In this document: positions 27,940-36,342 of the stretch, piece after piece | How the letters are laid out: each line of letters starts with the position of its first letter | How positions within the stretch are numbered: the stretch's first letter is position 1 | From: an uncultured Roseibium sp. | GTDB taxonomy: Bacteria; Pseudomonadota; Alphaproteobacteria; Rhizobiales; Stappiaceae | DNA length: 64,000 nt | Assembly (NCBI RefSeq): GCF_963675985.1 | Contig: NZ_OY780957.1 | Coordinates: 62,001-126,000 of the forward strand | Reading direction: 5' to 3' | Notes under the pieces: model-generated | What the model saw: only the letters and a program-made list of their open reading frames with translations | The model's database searches: none | Told to the model about the DNA's origin: nothing | Position numbers and translations under genes: made by a program

Positions 27940-28121
27940 CGAAACGGGGGAACGGTACGGAAATCGGCGGACTTCCGCCAAACTTGCTTATGCAATTTGC
28001 AATTCAGGTGGGGAAAAACTGCCCACCGCGTTAACCATTTATCCACGATAACATAAAGCCATGGCCTGGAGCGAATGGCGATCGGAGCGGTTTCCGGGAC
28101 CGGTGCGATTTTGCCGGCGGT

Positions 28122-28154
28122 CAAAAAGTAAAAAGGCCGGCTCGAGCCGACCTT
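28122..28154 (-). terminator. Rho-independent terminator of sciP
   Basis: On the minus strand AAGGTCGGCTC/GAGCCGGCCTT makes an 11-pair stem with a single G-T mismatch (28133-28154), followed directly by TTTTTACTTTTTG. It lies 45 bases after the sciP stop and isolates sciP from the fliF operon downstream. Confidence 0.85.
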
Positions 28155-28198
28155 CTAGGGACGCATCCAGGGCGTCCGGAACCATCATGAGACGCAGG

Positions 28199-28474
28199 TC
28201 AGTTCCGGTACTGCTGAATGCGCGTCGCGCGCAGACCGGCAAGGCCGTGCTTCTCGATGGAACTCTGCCAGGAGAGGAATTCTTCGACCGTCAGGGTATA
28301 CCGCTGACAAGCCTCCTCCAGGGAGAGAAGCCCCCCTCGAACTGCCGCAACGACTTCTGCCTTCCTGCGTATCACCCAACGCTTTGTTGAGGTGGGCGGA
28401 AGATCGGAGATCGTCAACGGACTGCCGTCGGGACCGATTACATATTTTACACGCGAACGAATCTGTTCGGTCAT
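28199..28474 (-). CDS. sciP: CtrA inhibitor SciP (DUF1153 family)
   Basis: 91 aa. The signature VKYVIGPDGSPLTISDLPP is followed by KRWVIRRKAEVVAAVRGGLLSLEEACQRYTLTVEEFLSWQ and KHGLAGLRATRIQQYR, the helix-turn-helix-like DUF1153 domain. In Caulobacter, SciP binds CtrA and blocks its activation of target promoters in G1 swarmer cells. It lies directly beside the CtrA-box-bearing fliF promoter, on the same strand, and ends in its own terminator. The near-CtrA box at 28529 could provide feedback from CtrA on sciP. Confidence 0.92.
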   Translation of the reverse strand: MTEQIRSRVKYVIGPDGSPLTISDLPPTSTKRWVIRRKAEVVAAVRGGLLSLEEACQRYTLTVEEFLSWQSSIEKHGLAGLRATRIQQYRN

Positions 28475-28848
28475 TGTACTCTCACACTAACCATGACCAA
28501 GGTTGATTATGAGAATACAGACAGCTGCTTAAAATTTACCTAAGCTGCCATAGATATATTGTTAACTAAGAAAAGGCGAATTCATGAATGATATTTAAGA
28601 TTTAGCCTTGCAGAATCATTAAAACTTTAAACAAACCATTTGGTTTTGTTAACCATATGGATTTTTCAATGCAAATTGCGATTAACGGCCTCCAGGAGCC
28701 GCCATCAATTCCTGCCGGATATCATTTCTAGGCAAAGCAATTTCGGATTGGATCCCGGAGCCTTTCACGGATGGAGGGCTCCCGGGTACGAGCCCTCAAA
28801 ATCGGATGAGCTGGTTTGAGGTGGATTGCCCCTCGTCAAGGCACGGAA
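28475..28848. promoter_or_regulatory. sciP upstream region with near-CtrA box and a stem-loop
   Basis: No convincing gene. At 28529-28543 TTAA-N7-CTAA differs from a full CtrA box at one base and lies about 55 bases before the sciP start. Further GTTAAC half-sites occur near 28561 and 28650 in an AT-rich stretch unlike the surrounding coding DNA. Near 28756-28788 CCCGGAGCC can pair with GGCTCCCGGG around a 14-base loop, with one bulge. It may be an RNA structure, but no T-run follows on either side. Confidence 0.45.
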
Positions 28849-29028
28849 ATGCAGGAAACAGATGCCGCTTTCCAACCTTTTGCGCCCCAGAGGAGGAGCA
28901 ATCAGGTCAAACCCGAAGGACAGGGAAACGGGTGGCTTCACCTCGTAGCGTCAGAGCCCTTGACCGGGCAATGCCCGCTCTGCGCGCCATTTCTCCTGCC
29001 CGTCGATTTTCAAGAGGCCCTGACCTAG
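28849..29028 (+). CDS. Possible small protein between sciP and flgD
   Basis: 59 codons from the ATG at 28849, ending with a TAG that overlaps the convergent flgD stop. The product (start MQETDAAFQPF, middle QVKPEGQGNGWLHLVASEPL, two cysteines in GQCPLCAPF) has ordinary composition but matches no family known to me. Third-position GC is lower than in neighbouring genes and the ribosome site is poor, so this may be chance. Confidence 0.3.
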   Translation: MQETDAAFQPFAPQRRSNQVKPEGQGNGWLHLVASEPLTGQCPLCAPFLLPVDFQEALT

Positions 29029-29678
29029 CTAGAGACGGACTGCACCGCGCTGACGGGAATGCGGACATCGCCGATCTTCAGATACGGCGTCGGGGTCGAG
29101 AGATCCACCTCATCGACGACGCCGGAAATCTCGGTTTTCAGCAGAACCGCATTTTCGGAAGACGTCTGGAGATCGAAGCTGATCGTATAGGCCCCATCAG
29201 GGGAGTTCGTACCTGAATCCCCCACGCCGTCCCAATCGTAGGTTCCCGTCCCCTTATCGAGACTGACCTCTCCCGAATACACCACAGCTCCGCCCGAATT
29301 GCGGATCTCCACGGTGCCGGAGGCGTCTTCCGGGATCGAGTAGGACCAAGTCGCCTTTCCATCGGCCAACATCGTCGTGTTGCCAACAGCCGTCACCGAG
29401 GACCCCAGATAGTTGACGTAGCTCGAAGCCTGGTTCGCCGCCATGCCCGACACCAACTGTTCCAGATACTTATTGGACTGGATCGACTGTTCCACGGAAG
29501 AATACTGCACGAGCTGGGTGGTGTATTCCGAGGAATCCATCGGATTGAGCGGATCCTGGTTCTGGACCTGCGTGGTCAGGATCGACAGGAACAGGTCATA
29601 GTTGCCCATCAGCGCGTTGGAGGCCGCCGAGGCCTTGGGAGCACTGTTCGCAGCCGCTGCAGAATCTACCGATGTCAT
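29025..29678 (-). CDS. flgD: Flagellar hook assembly scaffold FlgD
   Basis: 217 aa, AAGGAG upstream of the ATG. N-terminal FlgD signature: NYDLFLSILTTQVQNQDPLNPMDSSEYTTQLVQYSSVEQ. The middle and C-terminal beta-domain follow (TWSYSIPEDASGTVEIRNSGG and YDWDGVGDSGTNSPDGAYTISF), matching the FlgD Tudor/FlgD-Ig-like region. It caps the growing hook outside the cell and is removed when the hook is complete. It starts 36 bases after fliK and is likely in the same late operon. Confidence 0.95.
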   Translation of the reverse strand: MTSVDSAAAANSAPKASAASNALMGNYDLFLSILTTQVQNQDPLNPMDSSEYTTQLVQYSSVEQSIQSNKYLEQLVSGMAANQASSYVNYLGSSVTAVGNTTMLADGKATWSYSIPEDASGTVEIRNSGGAVVYSGEVSLDKGTGTYDWDGVGDSGTNSPDGAYTISFDLQTSSENAVLLKTEISGVVDEVDLSTPTPYLKIGDVRIPVSAVQSVSS

Positions 29679-29714
29679 TACGCATACTCCTTGGTTCGCC
29701 GGGTCGCCCCGGCG

Positions 29715-31778
29715 TTAAATCCTGATATCCAGACCGCCCTGTTGTGATCGGACCGCCACCTGGATGTTCTGGGCATCGCTCAGTTCAGGCGTGTCCTCGG
29801 CGGCCGGACCGGCGGTATCGCCGGAATAAGCCTGGTCGCCCTCACCTTGGGAAAAGCCGGATTGTTGGCTGCCGCTGTCATTCAGCGAAAACGACAGATT
29901 GTCGGCATTCGTATCGAGACCGGCATTCTGCAGGGCGCGTTCCAGGCCGCGCTGGTCGCGCATGAAGAGATCCAGGGTCTCCGGCCGGTCCACGATGAGA
30001 TGGGCGTGGACCCTGCCGTCATGCGCGACCTTGAGGTCGACATCGACCCGCCCGAGTTCAGGCGGATCGAGACGCATCTGGAACTGGGTCTGACCGTTTT
30101 GAAGATGACGGACGATGCCAGAGGCGACCTGTGTCGCCACATGACCGGCCTGAGACTGTGTCGGGACCTGTTGCATGTCGGCCCGCCCAGTGGTGATCGG
30201 ACCGTTGCTGCCATCCGCCCGAAGGTTGAGCGACAGTGTCAGCTGGCCATCCGGATCGACATCGGCATCGGCATCGACGGCCTGATTGGCCAACCCGGAA
30301 TTCGCCGCAGCCGCAAGCGCATTGCGCTCCGCGGCACGAGACGTCGCATCACCGGAGGCCGCCGCGGTCTTGAGGTCGGCCGTATCCGCTGCGGACGTTC
30401 CCTTTGCCGCTTTGTTTGCAACCGGCACCGGCTCGCCGGGATCGACCGCATCGGGATCGTCGAGTGCTGCCTCATCGGCCACGGCCTGATCGGAGACAGC
30501 CTGATCGGCCGCCTTTTTCGCGATCTGCTTGTCCAGAGCCTCGACAGCGGGATTTGCGGACGCCTGGCCGCCGTCAGCAACCGCCGAGTTCGAAGCCGGC
30601 TTTCGAGACTGGAGGGTCTCCGGCCCGGCCGCCGCCGATTGCGGCTTGCCGGCCTCAAGAGCGACCTCGCCGCCTTCAGCCGGACCAGAGGCAGGTACGG
30701 CGCCAGCCGCGGCGGAAACCTGTGCCGGGCTGTTCGCGCTCTGCGTGGATGTGGAGGACGGCTTGTCTTTGCCGGAGACCGGAACCACGAGGAGCTCTCC
30801 CGTCGCAGTCGCGGTCTTTTTCGAACCGTCGATGCCGGCGGTATCGCTGGTCGTATTGCTGTCGACCTGCTGCGCCTGTGCCGCATCGGCGGCGAGCGAC
30901 TGCTTCAGACGCGTGGACCGGATATCTTCCGGAAGTTCCGACTGCCAGCGGCGCTTGCGCTGGGGATCTGCAGCTTGCTGACCGGGCTCCTTGGCGGACG
31001 TGGTCTCGACTGCCGCAGCGGCCGCATCCTTTCCGACAGGCACCGCATTGGCCGACGGCTGAGCCTCCGGCGAAACGCCTTTTTGAACCACCGTCTCCGC
31101 CACCGCGTCGTCGGCTTGAGCACCTCCTGCCTGTTGACCTGCCTCGCCGACCACGGGCGCAGCGTCATCTGCCGGAGCAATTTCGGGAGAAGTCACGGCA
31201 CCGGACGGATCCGCGACCGGCGCAGCCGCCTGATCGACCGGTTTCGCCTGACCTTGACCTGCCGGAGCGGGATCGGCCGGAGCCTGAGGAGCGCCCTGGC
31301 CGGCAGCGACCGGGGGAACCTGGGGAACAAAACCGCCTGCGGCCTGCGACCCGGCACCCGCTGCGCCAGTCGCACCAGCAGCCTTGCCACCGACATCAGC
31401 CGATGCCGATGCGCTTCCAGTGCCATCACCATCCACAACGGCACCTTCCCCGCCCAGATCCAATCCGGTGGCGACAGAAGGCTGCGCGGTCGGAACGACC
31501 TGCAGCAAAGCCTCCAGTCCGGTCGGAACGGCTTGCGCTCCGTCGGCCGATGCTTTCTGCGTTTTCTGATCCAGACCGGGAACGGACGCGCCCTCGGCCA
31601 GACCGCCACCCTGCGTCGAACCGCCCAAAGCGCCCAAAGTCGCCGCAAAAGCGGACGTGTCTCCAGGCAGCTCGGGAAACGGCCCGGCAGCACCAATGCC
31701 GGCCGCACCGGCCCCGACACCGAGCGCGCCGGCAGAAACGTCTGTGATCAATCCGACAGGCAGCAAACTCGCCCCCAA
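29715..31778 (-). CDS. fliK: Flagellar hook-length control protein FliK
   Basis: 687 aa. The first 500 residues are a low-complexity, Ala/Gln/Asp/Pro-rich ruler. The C-terminal Flg_hook domain is clear (QTQFQMRLDPPELGRVDVDLKV, VHAHLIVDRPETLDLFMRDQRGLERAL). FliK is exported and measures hook length, switching export specificity through FlhB. The only in-frame start near the N-terminus is TTG at 31778, about 30 bases after the predicted sigma-54 start point, so this start is likely though lacking a good ribosome site. Downstream flgD is probably co-transcribed. Confidence 0.9.
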   Translation of the reverse strand: MGASLLPVGLITDVSAGALGVGAGAAGIGAAGPFPELPGDTSAFAATLGALGGSTQGGGLAEGASVPGLDQKTQKASADGAQAVPTGLEALLQVVPTAQPSVATGLDLGGEGAVVDGDGTGSASASADVGGKAAGATGAAGAGSQAAGGFVPQVPPVAAGQGAPQAPADPAPAGQGQAKPVDQAAAPVADPSGAVTSPEIAPADDAAPVVGEAGQQAGGAQADDAVAETVVQKGVSPEAQPSANAVPVGKDAAAAAVETTSAKEPGQQAADPQRKRRWQSELPEDIRSTRLKQSLAADAAQAQQVDSNTTSDTAGIDGSKKTATATGELLVVPVSGKDKPSSTSTQSANSPAQVSAAAGAVPASGPAEGGEVALEAGKPQSAAAGPETLQSRKPASNSAVADGGQASANPAVEALDKQIAKKAADQAVSDQAVADEAALDDPDAVDPGEPVPVANKAAKGTSAADTADLKTAAASGDATSRAAERNALAAAANSGLANQAVDADADVDPDGQLTLSLNLRADGSNGPITTGRADMQQVPTQSQAGHVATQVASGIVRHLQNGQTQFQMRLDPPELGRVDVDLKVAHDGRVHAHLIVDRPETLDLFMRDQRGLERALQNAGLDTNADNLSFSLNDSGSQQSGFSQGEGDQAYSGDTAGPAAEDTPELSDAQNIQVAVRSQQGGLDIRI

Positions 31779-31819
31779 TGCTCAAGCCCACATGGGCAAA
31801 CTAAGTCACCCAGAGAGAA

Positions 31820-31836
31820 AGCAATCGGCGCGCCAA
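31820..31836 (-). promoter_or_regulatory. Sigma-54 promoter of fliK-flgD
   Basis: Minus strand reads TTGGCGCGCCGATTGCT: GG and GC are exactly 10 bases apart, matching the -24/-12 consensus TTGGCACG-N4-TTGCW at all but one position. The start point would fall near 31810, about 30 bases before the fliK start codon. FlbD in the fliF operon is the expected activator. The rest of the 369-base gap 31779-32147 shows no gene. Confidence 0.75.
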
Positions 31837-32147
31837 TTTTGAAAACGAATTTTTCCTATATTTTTCAATGACTTGAAAAAGGCGGATGAATCATCGCGAC
31901 AAGATCCACCCGGAATCCCTTGCCCAACCGGCAAAGCTTGCCGGGTCCACCCCGGTGGAATTGGCATTGGCAATGACTATCTGTATAGTGCGCCGACTTT
32001 CGCAGCGCGCCTGAACACAGCCCGTAAGACCGCGGGATCAATGGCTTGAGCGGCGAACGCCGAAGCAACAAAGAAAACGCCGGCGGAAATTGGCCGGACC
32101 GTTTCCACCTTTTTGACCGACAGAATGAACTCTGAGTGACAGGTTAA

Positions 32148-33320
32148 ATGCACAACAGTCTGGATCTTCCCGGCCGCCCCGAAGACACGCGTGTCGTCGT
32201 TGCCATGTCCGGCGGCGTCGACAGCTCGGTCGTGGCCGCTATGCTGAAGGACGAAGGCTATGACGTCATCGGCGTGACGCTGCAGCTTTACGACCATGGC
32301 GCTGCCGTGCACCGCGCCAAGTCGTGTTGTGCGGGTCAGGACATTCATGACGCCCGCCGGGCGGCGGAAAAGATCGGCATCCCCCATTACGTGCTCGACT
32401 ATGAAAGCCGCTTCAAGGAAGCGGTCATGGACCGGTTCGCCGACAGCTACATTGCCGGCGAAACGCCGATCCCCTGCGTCTCCTGCAATCAGACCGTCAA
32501 GTTCCACGACCTTCTGAAGACCGCCAAGAACCTGGGCGCCGACGTTCTGGCGACCGGCCATTATGTGCGGTCCAGGGCCTCGGGCAACAAGCGCAGCCTC
32601 TACCGTCCGGCCGATCTCGACCGGGACCAGAGCTATTTCCTGTTCGCCACCACCCAGGAACAGCTGGATTTCCTGCGCTTTCCGCTCGGCGGCCTGCCGA
32701 AAGCGGACGTCCGCGAATTGGCGCGCAAGTACGGCCTTGCCATTGCCGACAAGCCGGACAGCCAGGACATCTGCTTCGTGCCCAACGGCAACTATGCCGA
32801 CGTGATCCGCAAGCTTCGGCCCAACGCGGCCGAACCGGGCGAGATCGTCCATATGGACGGCCGGGTACTCGGCACCCATGACGGCATCATCCACTTCACC
32901 ATCGGCCAGCGCCGCGGCATCGGCGTCGCCACCGGCGAGCCGCTTTATGTGGTGCGCCTCGACGCGGACCAGCGCCGCGTCGTCGTCGGCCCGCGCGAAG
33001 CCCTTGCCACGCGCAAGATCTTTTTGCGCGAGGTCAACTGGATCGGCGACCTGCCGCTTGAGGACGGCGCCGAAATCGATCTCTTCGCCAAGGTCCGTTC
33101 CACCCGGCCGCCGGCACCCGCCATCCTGCGGCGGACCGGAGATGTGGTCTCGGTCGAGCTCGTCACCGGCGAAACCGGTGTCGCTCCCGGCCAGGCCTGT
33201 GTCTTTTTCGACAGCGACACGGACGAAGCTCGGGTACTGGGCGGCGGCTGGATCGACCGGGCGGAGCGCGCCGGAAGCTGGAACCTCGACAACACGGCAA
33301 AGGAGCCCCTGACCGCATGA
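32148..33320 (+). CDS. mnmA: tRNA-specific 2-thiouridylase MnmA
   Basis: 390 aa. PP-loop VVAMSGGVDSSVVAAML near residue 25. The first catalytic Cys lies in the ICCVSCNQ-type motif (PIPCVSCNQTVKF), with a KSCCAGQDIHDARRAAEKIGIPHYV stretch before it. The second catalytic Cys is in DKPDSQDICFVPNGNY, and there is a C-terminal beta-barrel (GQRRGIGVATGEPLYVV). It thiolates U34 of tRNA-Lys, -Glu and -Gln in the mnm5s2U pathway. The stop overlaps the start of the next gene by 4 bases. Confidence 0.96.
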   Translation: MHNSLDLPGRPEDTRVVVAMSGGVDSSVVAAMLKDEGYDVIGVTLQLYDHGAAVHRAKSCCAGQDIHDARRAAEKIGIPHYVLDYESRFKEAVMDRFADSYIAGETPIPCVSCNQTVKFHDLLKTAKNLGADVLATGHYVRSRASGNKRSLYRPADLDRDQSYFLFATTQEQLDFLRFPLGGLPKADVRELARKYGLAIADKPDSQDICFVPNGNYADVIRKLRPNAAEPGEIVHMDGRVLGTHDGIIHFTIGQRRGIGVATGEPLYVVRLDADQRRVVVGPREALATRKIFLREVNWIGDLPLEDGAEIDLFAKVRSTRPPAPAILRRTGDVVSVELVTGETGVAPGQACVFFDSDTDEARVLGGGWIDRAERAGSWNLDNTAKEPLTA

Positions 33321-34039
33321 GCAGAAGCGAGACATTTCCCGAGCGCGTACGGTTCTTTGCAAGCCGGGTCAGGACCCGCCTGAAAAGCCTGCGCCAGGAC
33401 GTGGCCAAACTCGACGAGACCGCGGTCCGCGCCGCTTATGCCCGCTGGGCGCCTTACTACGACATCATCTTCCGCGCGCCGCTTTACTGGGGCCGTCAGG
33501 CGGCGGTGAAACACATCAACACGCTCTCCGGGCACGTGCTGGAAGCCGGCGTGGGCACCGGCATGTCCCTGCCCAATTACCGGGCGGACCTTGAGATCAC
33601 CGGGATCGACCTGTCGGAGGACATGCTGGAGCGCGCCCGTATCCGGGCCCGTGACCTGCCGAACGTCCGCGAGCTGGCGACCATGGACGCCGGCGACCTC
33701 GCCTTTCCCGACGATCATTTCGACGTGGTCGTCGCCATGTATGTGATCACCGTGGTTCCCGATCCCGCAAGGGTCATGCGGGAGCTGGAACGGGTGACCA
33801 AACCCGGCGGCACGGTCATCCTGGTCAACCATTTTTCCGCTGACAACGGGCTGCGCGCCCATGCTGAACGGACGCTGGAGCGTTTTGCGGACCGTCTCGG
33901 CTGGAACCCGGATTTTTCCAAGTCCCGGCTCCTCGCCCGAACGGCCATGCCGCTCGAACAGGAAATTACGATACCGCCCTTCGGCCTTTTCACGATGCTG
34001 ACCTTTAAAAAACCGGAGCCGCCAGCCCCGGACGCGTGA
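33317..34039 (+). CDS. SAM-dependent methyltransferase, probably phosphatidylethanolamine N-methyltransferase (PmtA-like)
   Basis: 240 aa class I methyltransferase. A YARWAPYYDIIF segment precedes motif I LEAGVGTGMSLPNY; motif II/III are ITGIDLSEDMLERAR and FDVVVAMYVITVVPDPARVM; post-motif KPGGTVILVNHF. The combination matches the soluble Rhodobacter/Sinorhizobium-type PmtA that makes phosphatidylcholine precursors at the membrane surface, but closely related enzymes of other function exist. It overlaps mnmA by 4 bases and is followed by the tRNA. Confidence 0.75.
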   Translation: MSRSETFPERVRFFASRVRTRLKSLRQDVAKLDETAVRAAYARWAPYYDIIFRAPLYWGRQAAVKHINTLSGHVLEAGVGTGMSLPNYRADLEITGIDLSEDMLERARIRARDLPNVRELATMDAGDLAFPDDHFDVVVAMYVITVVPDPARVMRELERVTKPGGTVILVNHFSADNGLRAHAERTLERFADRLGWNPDFSKSRLLARTAMPLEQEITIPPFGLFTMLTFKKPEPPAPDA

Positions 34040-34130
34040 CCGGCCGCGAGCGCAAACGCCCAAATCCCGGCGGAAATCCGGCCCGCTTCGCGGCCGGACA
34101 GTCCTCCACCGTTTCTCGTCACGAGACCGC

Positions 34131-34160
34131 TTGACAGCCCGCCCCCTGCCTCACTATAAG
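34131..34160 (+). promoter_or_regulatory. Promoter of tRNA-Met
   Basis: TTGACA (34131-34136), 18-base spacer, TATAAG (34155-34160), then 30 bases to the tRNA 5' end. A strong hairpin TCCGGCC-CGCTTCGC-GGCCGGA at 34077-34098 just upstream may end the mnmA transcript, although no T-run follows. Confidence 0.7.
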
Positions 34161-34190
34161 CAGCGCACATTCGCGAACGCGAAGACCTGT

Positions 34191-34267
34191 GGCGGAGTAG
34201 CTCAGCCGGTTAGAGCAGCGGAATCATAATCCGCGTGTCGGGGGTTCAAGTCCCTCCTCCGCTACCA
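34191..34267 (+). tRNA. tRNA-Met (CAT)
   Basis: Full cloverleaf: acceptor GGCGGAG pairs with CTCCGCT (G-T at the first pair), D-arm GCTC-AGCCGGTTA-GAGC, anticodon stem GCGGA/TCCGC with loop ATCATAA (anticodon CAT), T-arm GGGGG-TTCAAGT-CCCTC, and an encoded CCA. The sequence resembles alphaproteobacterial elongator tRNA-Met rather than tRNA-Ile(CAU) or initiator, which has a mismatched first pair. The accessory island begins at its 3' end. Confidence 0.95.
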
Positions 34268-34422
34268 TTTCTCCTAAAATTTTTAACGGTGACATCTCGT
34301 TCTTCACGAGTGCGTCCGTGAGTCCAACGGTGCCGGATTCGCATAATCGACAATATGAAACGTTTTCCAAAAAATACGATTGCTGTAGCGCGCAATTTCG
34401 GATGGCACAGCGCGCAACAACT

Positions 34423-34920
34423 TCACTTGGCATCCAATTTTTGATCTGGGCGCGCAAAGTCGAAGTCGGAGTTGATCACTGCCATTTTCCAAATTCGTTC
34501 AGGGTAGTCTGCGAAAGTTTTTCGAAGAATTTCTTCTGTCAGGTCCCGCGTTGGTAGGGTCTCAAGCGCACGAAACGTATCCATCAAGACCCAAACCTGA
34601 TAGTGCCCATGTAGCCAACCCAGTGGAACAACCACAAGGAAAGCCAGCCATGTTGCAGACGCCAAATCGAGATTAACCCAGGCGGATGCTAAAGCTTGAA
34701 TTAGAAATCCAAATATTAGTAATCCTAGACCAAATTTGGTGTCCAACCGATGCTCGCACTCACTCCTTAGAATAGAAGCTGAAAAGCTCCATTTCGTTTT
34801 GGCTAGATCCATTATCGCCTTGTCCGCGACCAACAGCCCCCTGCCGAGAAGGTATGCCCCTGCTATGTCCCAAACCAAGCCCGCCCCACTCAGATAGTTG
34901 GGATTTTCGTTCCAAAGCAT
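34423..34920 (-). CDS. Hypothetical two-span membrane protein
   Basis: 165 aa from the ATG at 34920 with AGGAGAGG upstream. It has an N-terminal YLLGRGLLVADKAIMDLAKTKW segment, two adjacent hydrophobic spans (GLLIFGFLIQALASAWVNL and TWLAFLVVVPLGWLHGHYQVWV) and a charged C-terminal tail of about 45 residues. No family recognised. First gene of the island, lower in GC than the core. Confidence 0.6.
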   Translation of the reverse strand: MLWNENPNYLSGAGLVWDIAGAYLLGRGLLVADKAIMDLAKTKWSFSASILRSECEHRLDTKFGLGLLIFGFLIQALASAWVNLDLASATWLAFLVVVPLGWLHGHYQVWVLMDTFRALETLPTRDLTEEILRKTFADYPERIWKMAVINSDFDFARPDQKLDAK

Positions 34921-35086
34921 ACTCAAGGGACCTCTCCTTTAGCGCGCTTGAAAAATAATCTACGATGGCACCGGGGCACCAATCTCAGACACGGGCAATC
35001 TAATCAGTGCCATCCGTCTTTGCGCGTTACAAATGGAAAGATCAGTCTGACAACTTTGCGGTCTGATCAGGTCGGAGGGTTGATCT

Positions 35087-35300
35087 TTAGTCGCCCACCC
35101 TTATGACCGCAGGAAGAACAAACCAAAGCACCTGCGATCCTCGTTTCAATACTTCCCATAGTGGTTTCAGCTTCGCATCCCATAAACCCGAAAGCGTTGG
35201 CTGCGTTATGAATCCAAAGACAAACGCGAGCACCAATCCAAGGCCACTAGCTGATCGGAAAATGCTCTAATTCAGTTGCAAACGATGTAACTTGAGACAT
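35087..35300 (-). pseudogene. Small membrane protein gene with a +1 frameshift
   Basis: ATG at 35300 directly follows the stop of the upstream gene and has GGAGAG 6 bases before it. The first 17 codons (MSQVTSFATELEHFPIS) run into TAG at 35249. One base over, the frame continues SASGLGLVLAFVFGFITQP and on to LWDAKLKPLWEVLKRGSQVLWFVLPAVIRVGD, then stops at 35087. The joined product would be about 70 residues with one or two membrane spans. Total length 214 is one base off a multiple of three, consistent with a single indel. It could instead be a 17-residue peptide followed by a separate small ORF starting at a TTG. Confidence 0.45.
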
Positions 35301-35302
35301 TT

Positions 35303-36028
35303 TTACTCTCCGTTAGGACCAAATCGCAGGTATAAACCAACCGCAGACACAATCATAAACATGTAACCACCAACACCGACGACTATTGACTGAAACGTGA
35401 CAATATCTATAAATAGGCCTGTATTATATTTTACCTTATAAGAATAGTATATTCGCAACAAAGATGCGAACTGGGCCAATACTAGTATATAAGTAAATGG
35501 CCATATTTTCAAGGTATCTGAAATTACACGTCCGTATACTGTTTTCCTTTTTATATAGGAAACAGTATGTGCAAAAATTGGTATTGCAATACAACACAAT
35601 ATAATAATTAAAACATAAGAGATTGCATAAACATCCGCAGCCAAAGAAAGTAATTCTCCCTGCCTTAAGTTGCCGAAATAAAGAACATACATCTTATTCG
35701 ACATGTACCTAGTAATATAAAAATCATCTAAATCTACTAATTTATATATTCCAGCGTAATATATTAAATACGGAAGAATTCCTATTGTTATTACCACGAA
35801 AGATAAGAATCTTATGAAGGGCGCAGACTTTAAAAGGGGTTGGAACGGAGCTGCCGGGTATGCAAAAAATAGATATAGATACACTAACGCAGAAGAAAGA
35901 GCCGACCCATAAAATAAAAATAGAGTTATATTTATATAAATAAATAATACGCAGAACATAACTGATTGAGACAAGGAAACCAGAAATATAATTATTCGAG
36001 AATCCATATTTTTCAAAAACCTTTCCAT
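35303..36028 (-). CDS. Hypothetical multi-span membrane protein (AT-rich)
   Basis: 241 aa, ATG at 36028 (an alternative ATG at 36007 has the better ribosome site GGAAAGG). At least six hydrophobic segments, for example IIIFLVSLSQSVMFCVLFIYI, LSSALVYLYLFFAYPAA, ISYVLIIILCCIAIPIF and TYILVLAQFASLL. No conserved motif recognised. Base composition is roughly one third GC, far below the core genome, with many ATA and TTA codons, which marks recent transfer. The next small ORF starts immediately after its stop. Confidence 0.65.
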   Translation of the reverse strand: MERFLKNMDSRIIIFLVSLSQSVMFCVLFIYINITLFLFYGSALSSALVYLYLFFAYPAAPFQPLLKSAPFIRFLSFVVITIGILPYLIYYAGIYKLVDLDDFYITRYMSNKMYVLYFGNLRQGELLSLAADVYAISYVLIIILCCIAIPIFAHTVSYIKRKTVYGRVISDTLKIWPFTYILVLAQFASLLRIYYSYKVKYNTGLFIDIVTFQSIVVGVGGYMFMIVSAVGLYLRFGPNGE

Positions 36029-36342
36029 TTATTTCCGGGTGATATGCTTGATTTTATTACCTAAAGATTAAAATAAAGATATATTGAAGCTAGGTTTCTG
36101 TATTTGGTTACGTCTTCTCTTACCCAATCCAATGGTCAGCATGCCAATCATTTTTGCACCGCACCGGCAGAGGAGATACACAGCTCGACTTTCTGATCGA
36201 TAACAATAATAGAATTGAAAGAAACATTATCTTTAAATTAATTATTACCTTTCTCTTAAGAATAATCACTGTTTTCTCTTGTTATATTCGAAGATAATAC
36301 TATGTATATTTTGAATTATTCTCAGAAACAACTAAATACCCC
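36029..36342. other. AT-rich intergenic region, no gene seen
   Basis: About 310 bases upstream of the AT-rich membrane gene. It contains many stops in all frames, ATAATAATAG and TTTAAATTAATTATTA tracts and no palindrome strong enough to call. It probably holds the promoter of the membrane gene. Confidence 0.5.

Noticed and set aside
29847..31871. 674-codon open frame antisense to fliK
   Set aside because: fliK ends in a clear Flg_hook domain and its repetitive N-terminal half leaves long open frames on both strands.
34224..34457. Open frame ending EEGLEPPTRGL across tRNA-Met
   Set aside because: This ending is a well-known false translation of tRNA sequence on the opposite strand.
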